A stretch of 16,723 nucleotides of DNA, taken from contig JAUQZC010000150.1 of assembly GCA_030587435.1 (NCBI GenBank), positions 1 to 16,723 on the forward strand, written 5' to 3'. Below are positions 7,389 to 13,585 of this stretch, piece by piece. Position 1 is the first letter of the stretch. The number at the start of each line of letters is the position of its first letter. Position numbers and translations under genes: made by a program. The DNA comes from Candidatus Baldrarchaeota archaeon (GTDB taxonomy: Archaea > Asgardarchaeota > Baldrarchaeia > Baldrarchaeales > DXJG01). The notes below the pieces were generated by a model. The model had not been told where the DNA came from. It worked only from the letters and a program-made list of their open reading frames with translations, and searched no databases.

Positions 7389-8825
7389 ATGACCAATAAT
7401 TATGCAATACCGCCAGAAGTCTGTTCTTTCTTTTCTGTTGGAAAAAGCAGCTCGTTACTTGTAAAAGGTGCCCCTGGAACGGGTAAGACAATTTTTTCTC
7501 TACAGTGTGCTAGTGAACTTAAAGAAAAAACCTCAGGAATATATTTTTCAACTAGAGTAGATGCTAAATCTCTGTATGAACATTTCCCTTGGATAAAAGA
7601 ACAAATTCCGCCAGAACAAGTAATAGATGCGACTAAAAACATTACACCCAAGGAGATGGATTTCGCATACGTCATTAATTATTCCTCACTACCCGATTTC
7701 CTTAAAAGCCTCTACTCAATAGTACATAAAATATCACAGCAACAAACGCCTCTAATAATCGTGGATAGTATTGATGCACTTGCTGCAAACGTTAAAATGC
7801 CTGTAGAAGAAACATGCTCACGGCTCGTAAACTTCGCTGAAAGCATGAACTCCCAAATGATAATTGTGACCGAAAGATACGATACTTCTACGATTGATTA
7901 TATAGTTGACGGCGTAATTAAACTTGAGAGAAAATTCATTGAAAACAGGCTTCTAAGAAGAATGAGAATAGAAAAGTTGAGAGGTACAGAAATACGTAAC
8001 TCTACATATTATTTTACTCTGCAAAACGGAAAATTCCAATACTTCAAAAGACTTCCAACCCATCATCTAATAGACGGCTCCTACGAACATGGTCATCATT
8101 CGCCAATAAGGGATAGCGAAGATACAAAGTTTTTCGATAGCGGTAAGTTTAGCTTCGGTACAGAAGCTATGGATGAAGTTTTTGGTGGAGTTAGAAGAGG
8201 AAGTCTTATACTCTTTGAGGTAGACGACAAGATGACCATGGAAGAAGTTATCACGGTGACTTTTCCTATTGTAGAGAACTTTCTTGCACAAAAACGCTAT
8301 GTAGTAATGTCTCCTAGTGAAAATTTGCATCCTGACTTCCTTTTTAAATTGCTCAAGAGGCTTGTAGGTGAGGAGGTAACTTCAAAATATTTCAAGTACC
8401 TTGACCAAATACTGCAATACGTTGAGCAAGGCAACAATATCATAAAGACACAACGTAAAAGAATTTTAAAATATATTACCGATGCAGTTAGCAAACTTAA
8501 AGTAGAACACGGAAAGCCCATATCCCTACTATATCTATTCATAGATACCTTGGAATCGATTGCCGATGTTAACGATGTTTTCAGAGTTCTATCAAGTATT
8601 GCTGCAAAAATAAAAATAGAAGGCGATCTTTGCATCGCACTAAAGTTGGTGAGTGGCAGGAGGGGGAATGAATACTATAGGAAGATCGCGGATATTGTCA
8701 TTAAATTGTTTACTCTTAACGGTATTATTTTCCTATATGGAATTAAACCTGTTACAAAACTCTACAACGTAAATGTTGACCTAACATCTCCACATCCCAA
8801 ACTGGTACTAATACCAGTAGTATAA
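7389..8825 (+). CDS. KaiC/GvpD-like RecA-superfamily ATPase, second domain degenerate
   Basis: A 478-residue soluble protein with two RecA/KaiC-like halves. Half one (about 1-225) is an intact P-loop ATPase: Walker A GAPGTGKT at 27-34, Walker B LIIVDSID at 122-128, and TERYDTSTIDYIVDGVIKL (161-179), which matches the KaiC/GvpD end of the core. Half two begins near 254 with the KaiC-type FGTEAMDEVFGGVRRGSLIL, but where Walker A should be it reads FEVDDKMTMEE, lacking the GKT, and its Walker B-like LFIDTLESI (383-391) is weakened. So one active and one probably non-hydrolysing domain. The N-terminal half resembles the GvpD P-loop family (regulators in haloarchaeal gas vesicle clusters), widespread in archaea without gas vesicles; no gas vesicle gene is present here, so the role is regulatory or signalling by inference. 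Start ATG 7389 has GGGTG 6 nt upstream. Confidence 0.85.
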   Translation: MTNNYAIPPEVCSFFSVGKSSSLLVKGAPGTGKTIFSLQCASELKEKTSGIYFSTRVDAKSLYEHFPWIKEQIPPEQVIDATKNITPKEMDFAYVINYSSLPDFLKSLYSIVHKISQQQTPLIIVDSIDALAANVKMPVEETCSRLVNFAESMNSQMIIVTERYDTSTIDYIVDGVIKLERKFIENRLLRRMRIEKLRGTEIRNSTYYFTLQNGKFQYFKRLPTHHLIDGSYEHGHHSPIRDSEDTKFFDSGKFSFGTEAMDEVFGGVRRGSLILFEVDDKMTMEEVITVTFPIVENFLAQKRYVVMSPSENLHPDFLFKLLKRLVGEEVTSKYFKYLDQILQYVEQGNNIIKTQRKRILKYITDAVSKLKVEHGKPISLLYLFIDTLESIADVNDVFRVLSSIAAKIKIEGDLCIALKLVSGRRGNEYYRKIADIVIKLFTLNGIIFLYGIKPVTKLYNVNVDLTSPHPKLVLIPVV

Positions 8826-8845
8826 TACCCTTAAATCACTTCACT

Positions 8846-8853
8846 TCTTTTTT
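8846..8853 (+). terminator. Oligo-T terminator after the ATPase gene
   Basis: TCTTTTTT lies about 20 nt past the stop codon of the KaiC/GvpD-like gene. Archaeal RNA polymerase terminates at such T runs without needing a hairpin. Confidence 0.4.
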
Positions 8854-8869
8854 AATATAGTACAACGGA

Positions 8870-9050
8870 TTATTGAGCGGTTTTTCTCAAAACTTTTCCG
8901 TTCAATGTGCCTTTGTGCTTTCCTTTCTCAACAGCTATTTTACCGTTTACAATTACATATTCTATTCCTACAGGGTAACTATAAGGTTCCTCATATGTTG
9001 CTGTATCCCTGATTCTTGGGGGTCAAATATTACAATTAGTGAAATCTGTA
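8870..9050 (-). pseudogene. Remnant of an N-acyl-D-amino-acid deacylase (C-terminal end)
   Basis: On the reverse strand, one frame ending at the TAA 8872-8870 encodes 49 residues with the unmistakable end of D-aminoacylase-type amidohydrolases: RIRDTATYEEPYSYPVGIE, then YVIVNG, and KGTLNGKVLRK. Immediately upstream another frame encodes IVIFDP, the expected preceding strand. Adding one C to the C5 run (9018-9022 on the plus strand as G5) joins the two. Further up, ACAGAT-IVIFDP appears separated by about 7 extra bases, and then similarity stops. The zinc-binding and catalytic parts, about 400 residues, are missing, so this is a dead gene end regardless of the frameshift. It suggests a deletion or rearrangement upstream of the regulator gene at 9341. 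Confidence 0.8.
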
Positions 9051-9242
9051 AGCAACACGAAATCGACAAATACAACTAAAAAATAAGTAGGTTGACAAAA
9101 CCACTGCATGGAATTAGTAACACGATTTCGCTGGAATTAAATGTATTAAAAACTTTAAAACGTAAGCATTAACCATAAGTTGAACTCTTCCGAGTCATAA
9201 TACTGCTAATAACTTAAAGCTTAGAATACTATGCGGGAAGCG

Positions 9243-9258
9243 AAGTCTTTATAAAAAT
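9243..9258 (+). promoter_or_regulatory. TATA element of the ribbon-helix-helix gene
   Basis: AAGTCTTTATAAAAAT is a strong archaeal TATA-like sequence. Start near 9280 would leave a leader of about 60 nt, containing GGAGGG at 9324-9329. Nothing else is recognisable from 9051 to 9340. Confidence 0.5.
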
Positions 9259-9340
9259 TTTTGCTAAATAGAAGATTTGGAATGTTCCTCCCCAAAAGAT
9301 AAGACTCTAGAACTGGAAGCTTTGGAGGGTATTTCTCTTT

Positions 9341-9871
9341 ATGAAGATGCAAATATCTCTGAGGCTTGAAAAAGATCTCTTAGATGAGGTCAAGAGGGCA
9401 GCTCGTGAGGAAAGAAAAGCAATTACCGCGATGCTTAGAGAACTTATTTCAATAGGTTTGCGTCACAAGAGAGAACTGAAGTTTGAAAGCATTTCCATGA
9501 GTATAAACGTATTCAGATATATGATAGAAGAGTCCGCAAAGCACGAAATTACTCCACCCTTAGATATCGTGATGAATGATGTTCAAATGTTCTTTTTATG
9601 GAACTATGGAGAAAGACTAGAAAACGTAAATCTTGTGACTTTAAAAGAGGGATTAAAAAAGGCAATTACTCAAATATTTGGGGTACATGATGTATACATA
9701 GAGACTCAGAACCATAGAACGGTCTTGACATTCTCTGGTCACTTCCCTGCCCATGTAACTTGGGCGTTTAAAGTAATCCGAGCACTTTTTGAGAGAGTCC
9801 TTAAATCTAAGGTTGTTGGGGAGGAAATCTCTGGTAGAAAAGCAATTCTTATAGTAGAGAAAGAAGATTGA
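9341..9871 (+). CDS. Ribbon-helix-helix regulator with unrecognised C-terminal domain
   Basis: A 176-residue protein. Residues 1-43 form a clear ribbon-helix-helix (MetJ/Arc/CopG-type) DNA-binding domain: the MQISLRLEKDLLDEVKRAAR strand-helix, then ERKAITAMLRELISIGLRH. RHH dimers bind short palindromic DNA through the paired strands. The remaining 130 residues are mixed alpha/beta (strands near 95-101, 116-131 and 167-173; helices 53-69, 102-112, 138-154) and I do not recognise them. The size plan (RHH plus sensor) recalls NikR, but there are no cysteines and no NikR histidine pattern, so it is not NikR. Start ATG 9341 has GGAGGG about 11 nt upstream. GATACA dyads just after the gene may be its operator sites. 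Confidence 0.78.
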   Translation: MKMQISLRLEKDLLDEVKRAAREERKAITAMLRELISIGLRHKRELKFESISMSINVFRYMIEESAKHEITPPLDIVMNDVQMFFLWNYGERLENVNLVTLKEGLKKAITQIFGVHDVYIETQNHRTVLTFSGHFPAHVTWAFKVIRALFERVLKSKVVGEEISGRKAILIVEKED

Positions 9872-9943
9872 TACAAATTTGAAAAATAAAGCCAAAAACG
9901 GCAAATTTACATCCGCGTACAAAAGATTTGCAAAAAGAGACTT

Positions 9944-9962
9944 TGTATCACATAAAGATACA
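9944..9962. promoter_or_regulatory. Dyad TGTATC-N7-GATACA, putative operator
   Basis: Perfect 6-bp arms with a 7-nt centre, directly upstream of a TATA-like ACAGATATATAGGG (9964-9977). A further copy, GATACAAA at 9870-9877, is complementary to TTTGTATC at 9942-9949. The site lies where an archaeal activator or repressor would act on the small membrane-protein gene. Confidence 0.45.
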
Positions 9963-9965
9963 CAC

Positions 9966-9977
9966 AGATATATAGGG
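9966..9977 (+). promoter_or_regulatory. TATA element of the small membrane-protein gene
   Basis: AGATATATAGGG sits about 50 nt before ATG 10023, giving a start near 9998 and a short leader of about 25 nt that lacks a clear ribosome-binding site. Confidence 0.4.
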
Positions 9978-10022
9978 AAACTTCAAACTATTTTACCAAA
10001 TACTTCGAGATGATCATTAATA

Positions 10023-10292
10023 ATGTATGTAAGCATCCTTATGTTAGGTATTTCCGTGGGGCTTATCGCTGTTGCAGGGGCAAAATATTTAGAATGGTAT
10101 AGATATGCAAAAGATGGATACAATCTTTTGATGTTCCTATTTTTAACTAGTTCACTGCTTGAATGTTTAGCGTTTCTTGCCACACTATTATTAAATATCC
10201 GTACACTTGAGATTTTTTGGTCGCTTTTTTCGATGTTTGAAATCGGTAAGTGGGTGATATTTGCATATTCAGTATTCTTTGTAGAAAATTAG
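10023..10292 (+). CDS. Small three-helix membrane protein
   Basis: An 89-residue protein with three hydrophobic segments (about 2-20, 34-57 and 63-86), a short aromatic, polar loop after the first (KYLEWYRYAKDGYN), and a C-terminus ending in VEN. It has no recognisable motif and no family can be named. No good ribosome-binding site is seen before ATG 10023, so the message may be nearly leaderless; ATG 10041 is another possible start. A TATA element and a dyad lie just upstream, which supports real transcription. The antisense frame on the same stretch lacks the hydrophobic pattern and regulatory support. The gene follows the ribbon-helix-helix regulator and converges with the longin-like gene. 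Confidence 0.6.
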   Translation: MYVSILMLGISVGLIAVAGAKYLEWYRYAKDGYNLLMFLFLTSSLLECLAFLATLLLNIRTLEIFWSLFSMFEIGKWVIFAYSVFFVEN

Positions 10293-10336
10293 AGTGATAA
10301 GCTAAAGACTTATTTCCTTAAAACTACGTATGTTTT

Positions 10337-10346
10337 CTTTCGAAAG
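10337..10346. repeat. Palindrome CTTTCGAAAG in T-rich convergent gap
   Basis: A perfect 10-bp palindrome followed by T runs (10347-10353 and 10384-10390) between the small membrane gene and the convergent longin-like gene. It may act as the terminator of the plus-strand gene. Confidence 0.35.
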
Positions 10347-10405
10347 TTTTCTTTTATTTACTTTAATGTTGCTTTAGAACTACTGTTTTTTATTCAGAGT
10401 CTTGA

Positions 10406-10849
10406 TCATTTTTGGTTACTGAAAAGTTTCATGAATTCATCGTATAGAGATAAAAGACCCCTAATAATGTCTCCTGTGTCACCCTTCAATCTCAAACTAT
10501 ATGCTTGAAGAATTTTCTTTATATCCTCCATCCTTTCCCACACGGTGTTAGGGTGAGCAGCTTCAAAAAATGCGCATAATGCAAAGCTATCATTACCGTT
10601 TTCGTAAAGTGTTGTGGTGCATAGTGTATCTATTTCCTCAAAAACAGCATAAGTAAACTTTGTTGACTCGGATAGTTTTTCTGTAGGCGGTATCATCCAC
10701 AATTTTGTTGCAATGTTTGATAGATAGTTTTTTCCCATTAAGAGATTTGCTGGAAAAACCCCCTTAATTAAGGGTCCTGCAGGATGCTGTTCTACCAGAG
10801 CTACGCCCTTAAATACAAACCTTCCACTGTTGCTATCCCGACTTAACAA
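10406..10849 (-). CDS. Uncharacterised protein with predicted longin-like fold
   Basis: A 147-residue protein that I do not recognise by sequence. The start is TTG 10849, fixed by GGAGGT 6 nt upstream; an in-frame GTG at 10867 would put that site inside the gene. Reading secondary structure by eye gives strand 10-20 (RFVFKGVALVE), strand 25-32, helix 35-51, strand 64-71, strand 74-82, strand 88-95, helix 101-118, helix 129-144. The order beta-beta-alpha-beta-beta-beta-alpha-alpha is that of longin domains, which in eukaryotes and Asgard archaea sit with small GTPases of the Rab/Arf class. A Rab-like GTPase is about 4.4 kb away. The fold claim is inference from pattern only; V4R, roadblock or an unrelated fold remain possible. 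No signal peptide or membrane helix. Confidence 0.6.
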   Translation of the reverse strand: MLSRDSNSGRFVFKGVALVEQHPAGPLIKGVFPANLLMGKNYLSNIATKLWMIPPTEKLSESTKFTYAVFEEIDTLCTTTLYENGNDSFALCAFFEAAHPNTVWERMEDIKKILQAYSLRLKGDTGDIIRGLLSLYDEFMKLFSNQK

Positions 10850-11185
10850 ACATGTACCTCCATACACGAATATCGATTATCCTTAAAGTTAAGAGAAGAT
10901 TAAAAACTATGTAATGGTATGTAGTTATATGTGATACAAAAAATCACACTGCAGCAAACTAACGTTGCAAAGTAAGGGATAGAAAAATTGCCTTCACTTC
11001 GAAATTTGCAAAATCCAGATATACGATTTTAAGAAGTAAAAATAACAACAATGATCACAAATTATCAGAAAATAGGCCACTAGATACTAAATACTTTTCA
11101 TGCTAATTTCTCTAATTCTCTCAATGGTCTAATAGTTTCGAAACCATTAAATGTTAAAAATAAATTTTACTTTCCTTAACCTTAA

Positions 11186-11203
11186 GTTTCATGAAACATG
11201 TTT
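11186..11203. promoter_or_regulatory. Overlapping palindromes GTTTCATGAAAC and AAACATGTTT
   Basis: A perfect 12-bp palindrome and a perfect 10-bp palindrome share AAAC. With GTTTCGAAAC 50 nt upstream they repeat the same half-site, about 260 nt before hypB. Operator function is inferred. Confidence 0.4.
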
Positions 11204-11393
11204 TCGTTAGTAAATTCCTTTCAAGCGCTTTTTCTATGTTGATCGGAAAACATAGTGTTGTATAAGGGGAAACAGCTTTTTAACTAAGTAAAGTAAAGAA
11301 TACTTCACGGTACATTATTTCAGAAAACTTCGGTTGCCTTCACGCTGTTAGGTGAGTATAATGTAAATATTAAATCTAGGCTAATTGCTTAAG

Positions 11394-11405
11394 AAAATTT
11401 TTAAC
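11394..11405 (+). promoter_or_regulatory. Candidate hypB promoter
   Basis: AAAATTTTTAAC is a TATA-like element matching the one upstream of the DUF362 gene. It would start transcription near 11425, leaving about 30 nt of leader with GAGGTG at 11443-11448. Confidence 0.4.
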
Positions 11406-11454
11406 AGAAATAAACTGTATGTTTTCAACTTAGGTTAATCAAGAGGTGCCTACT

Positions 11455-12135
11455 ATGAGTGAAAATATGGATGTCATCAAGGTTGAAGAAGGAGAAATGC
11501 TTGAAATAGAAATCGAAGAAGACTTACTCAAAGCTAATCAACAGCTTGCAAATGCGAACAGAAAAATTTTTGATAAACATGGTGTAAAGGTTATAGATGT
11601 AATGGGGTCAATAGGGTCCGGGAAAACTTCAATACTTGAAAAACTTGTTGGAAAACTTAAAGAAAAATATAGAATAGCCGTTATTGCAGGAGACGTAACT
11701 ACAACCATCGATGCAGATCGAATTAAAAGACATGGAGTACGAACGATCCAAATAAACACTGGAAACGAATGTCATCTTGACGCATTGATGATTAGAAGAG
11801 CAATTAAAAGGTTGAACCTCGACGAACTGGACATAATTTTCATAGAGAACGTTGGAAACCTTATTTGTCCAGCAGACTTCCCGCTGGGTTCTCATAAGAG
11901 AATAGTTGTGGTAAGCGTTACAGAAGGCCCTTACATGATCCGAAAACACCCCATGATAATTAAAGGAGCAGATATAGTAGTTATTAACAAGATAGATTTG
12001 GCTGAAGCTATGGAAGTGGATGTAAATCAGTTGATCAAAGATGCAAAGGAGATAAACCCGAAAGCGGAAGTTGTTTGTACAAATGCAAAGAGTGGTGAGG
12101 GAATAGATAATTTAATTAAAGCTCTTCAACTATAA
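11455..12135 (+). CDS. hypB: HypB, nickel-delivery GTPase for hydrogenase maturation
   Basis: A 226-residue SIMIBI-class GTPase that works with HypA to insert nickel into [NiFe]-hydrogenase. Signatures: P-loop GSIGSGKT (51-58), GDVTTTIDADRI (79-90), NTGNECHLDA with metal ligands C106 and H107, ENVGNLICPADF with C138, and base-recognition NKID (178-181). The C-H and C pair forms the nucleotide-linked metal site at the dimer interface. The N-terminal CxxCGC nickel motif of some bacterial HypBs is absent, as usual in archaea. The start is ATG 11455, 6 nt after GAGGTG; the GTG at 11446 is part of that site. No hydrogenase, hypA or other hyp gene is in the window. A zinc-ribbon gene follows after 42 nt. 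Confidence 0.95.
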   Translation: MSENMDVIKVEEGEMLEIEIEEDLLKANQQLANANRKIFDKHGVKVIDVMGSIGSGKTSILEKLVGKLKEKYRIAVIAGDVTTTIDADRIKRHGVRTIQINTGNECHLDALMIRRAIKRLNLDELDIIFIENVGNLICPADFPLGSHKRIVVVSVTEGPYMIRKHPMIIKGADIVVINKIDLAEAMEVDVNQLIKDAKEINPKAEVVCTNAKSGEGIDNLIKALQL

Positions 12136-12177
12136 CAAATTTCAATTTATAACTAGTGTAGATTGGAAGGTGACTGC

Positions 12178-12404
12178 ATGAGTGAGGGTTGTATATTTCC
12201 CCCTTGTCCCAAATGCAATAAGGGATATCTTATACCTCTAGCGGTTTTAGCGAAAAGGGTGTGTCTCTAGTTTTCTCCAGCTGGGTTTGCACGAATCCTG
12301 AATGTTCATATACGATACACCAACACGACGTTGAAAGCAAAATTTACTGGAAAGACGGCGAAAAAATGAATGCAAAAAAGGCTAAGAAGGCAGGGATAAT
12401 ATAG
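12178..12404 (+). pseudogene. Small zinc-ribbon protein, single-base frameshift
   Basis: ATG 12178 has GGTG 5 nt upstream and opens a frame reading MSEGCIFPPCPKCNKGYLIP and on to LAKR before a TAG at 12268-12270. The next frame continues VFSSWVCTNPECSYTIHQHD and then YWKDGEKMNAKKAKKAGII, ending at TAG 12402-12404. Adding one G to the GGG at 12257-12259 joins both parts into a 75-residue protein whose CPKC and CTNPEC pairs make a standard four-cysteine zinc ribbon. Conservation of sense on both sides of the break shows that a real gene is, or was, here. Such small zinc ribbons bind nucleic acid or partner proteins; the function is unknown. It lies 42 nt after hypB in the same direction, so it may be co-transcribed. 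Sequencing error is as likely as gene decay. Confidence 0.75.
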
Positions 12405-12433
12405 AACCCATTAAAATAAAATATATTTTCTCT

Positions 12434-12445
12434 CTTTTTATAATT
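12434..12445 (+). promoter_or_regulatory. Candidate promoter of the reductase gene
   Basis: CTTTTTATAATT, preceded by a pyrimidine tract, lies about 30 nt upstream of ATG 12471. The message would have almost no leader, although GGTGG at 12462-12466 is also present. Confidence 0.4.
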
Positions 12446-12470
12446 GTAAATTTTCGCTACTGGTGGTTGT

Positions 12471-13472
12471 ATGGTGAAGCCTAAAGTTTTTGTTACTAGG
12501 GAAATTCCCGAAAAGGGGCTTAACATTATATTAGAGAGATTTGACGCCAAAGTATGGAGGGAATATACTCCGCCTCCAAAAGAGGTAATAATTGAGGAAG
12601 CTAAAGACGTTGATGCACTCGTCACACTTTTAACAGATAAAATTGACAAAGAAGTTTTAGACGTTGCTAAAAACCTTAAAATAATTGCACAGTACGCAGT
12701 AGGATACGACAACATCGATGTTGAAGAATGTACGAGAAGAGGAATCTATGTTACAAATACACCCGAAGTTCTCACCGAGACTACAGCAGACTTCACATGG
12801 ACACTAATTTTAGCTGTTGCAAGACGTGTAGTTGAAGCAGATAAATTTGTTAGAAGTGGAGAATGGGAAAAAAGTAGAACTGGATGGCATCCAAAAATGC
12901 TTCTAGGAACAGATATACATGGAAAAACCCTCGGCATCATAGGTCTCGGCAGAATAGGCACAGCAGTTGCAAGAAGGGCTAAAGGGTTCAACATGAAAAT
13001 TATATACTATAGTAGAAGCAGAAAAGAGAATATCGAAAAAGAGCTGGGTCTAAAATATGTCGACCTCAATACCTTACTAAGAGAAGCAGACTTTGTTTCA
13101 ATTCATGTGCCTTTAACAGAAGAAACTTATCATATGATTGGTGAAAGGGAACTAAAACTAATGAAAAACACAGCGTTTCTCATTAACACTAGTAGAGGCA
13201 AAGTAATTGATGAAAAAGCTCTTTACAAAGCTTTAAAAGAAAAATGGATTGCAGGTGCTGCACTAGACGTTTTTGAAGAAGAACCAACACCTGCAAATAA
13301 TCCATTGCTAGAATTGGAAAATATTGTGGTAGCTCCGCATATTGCCAGTGCAACTCATGAAACTAGATCAAGAATGGCTGAAATGGTAGCTCAAAACCTC
13401 ATAGCTTACTTTGAGGGAAAAATACCACCAAACTTAGTAAATCCAGAGGTTTTAAAGAAAACTACTCCCTAA
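12471..13472 (+). CDS. gyaR: Glyoxylate/hydroxypyruvate reductase (D-2-hydroxyacid dehydrogenase)
   Basis: A 333-residue cytosolic NAD(P)H enzyme that reduces glyoxylate to glycolate and hydroxypyruvate to D-glycerate. Length and sequence closely follow the glyoxylate reductases of Thermococcales as I remember them: AQYAVGYDNIDVEE (73-86), YVTNTPEVLTETTAD (93-107), RSGEW, the long ALLLGxxxxGKTLGI-type entry to the Rossmann fold with GLGRIG at 158-163, HVPLTEETYHMI, and NTSRG. Catalytic residues are R242, E271 (in DVFEEEP) and H290 (APHIASATHE). There is no C-terminal ACT domain, so a phosphoglycerate dehydrogenase (SerA) role is less likely, though related substrates cannot be excluded. Start ATG 12471 has GGTGG just upstream. 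Nearness to serine dehydratase suggests serine or hydroxypyruvate metabolism. Confidence 0.93.
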   Translation: MVKPKVFVTREIPEKGLNIILERFDAKVWREYTPPPKEVIIEEAKDVDALVTLLTDKIDKEVLDVAKNLKIIAQYAVGYDNIDVEECTRRGIYVTNTPEVLTETTADFTWTLILAVARRVVEADKFVRSGEWEKSRTGWHPKMLLGTDIHGKTLGIIGLGRIGTAVARRAKGFNMKIIYYSRSRKENIEKELGLKYVDLNTLLREADFVSIHVPLTEETYHMIGERELKLMKNTAFLINTSRGKVIDEKALYKALKEKWIAGAALDVFEEEPTPANNPLLELENIVVAPHIASATHETRSRMAEMVAQNLIAYFEGKIPPNLVNPEVLKKTTP

Positions 13473-13585
13473 ACATTTGTTAAGCTTTGCGTAAAATTTC
13501 CCACCTAATGCCCTATGATTTTTGTAAACATCGGAACACACATTAGCCCATTTTCATTGAATATAATTATAGTTGGTGGTGAAGT

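Larger units (their letters stand above)
10850..11454. other. Divergent intergenic region with several dyads
   Basis: About 600 nt without a convincing gene, between the longin-like gene and hypB. It contains TGTGAT-N7-ATCACA (10930-10948), GTTTCGAAAC (11135-11144) nested in AATGGT...ACCATT arms (11123-11148), GTTTCATGAAAC (11186-11197) overlapping AAACATGTTT (11194-11203), and a TATA-like AAAATTTTTAAC near 11394-11405 for hypB. The recurring GTTTC/GAAAC half-site suggests a regulator binding region. Confidence 0.5.

Noticed and set aside
7389..8825. Gas vesicle cluster, because of GvpD similarity
   Set aside because: No gvpA or any other gas vesicle gene in the window; GvpD-like P-loop proteins are common in archaea without vesicles.
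8873..9079. Plus-strand frame of 68 codons
   Set aside because: It is antisense to the deacylase remnant, which explains the open frame.
9341..9871. NikR nickel regulator, given RHH domain and nearby hypB
   Set aside because: C-terminal part lacks cysteine and the NikR histidine ligands and does not resemble its ACT-like domain.
10930..10948. CRP/FNR-type binding site
   Set aside because: Spacing between TGTGA and TCACA is 9 rather than 6, and no CRP-like gene is present.
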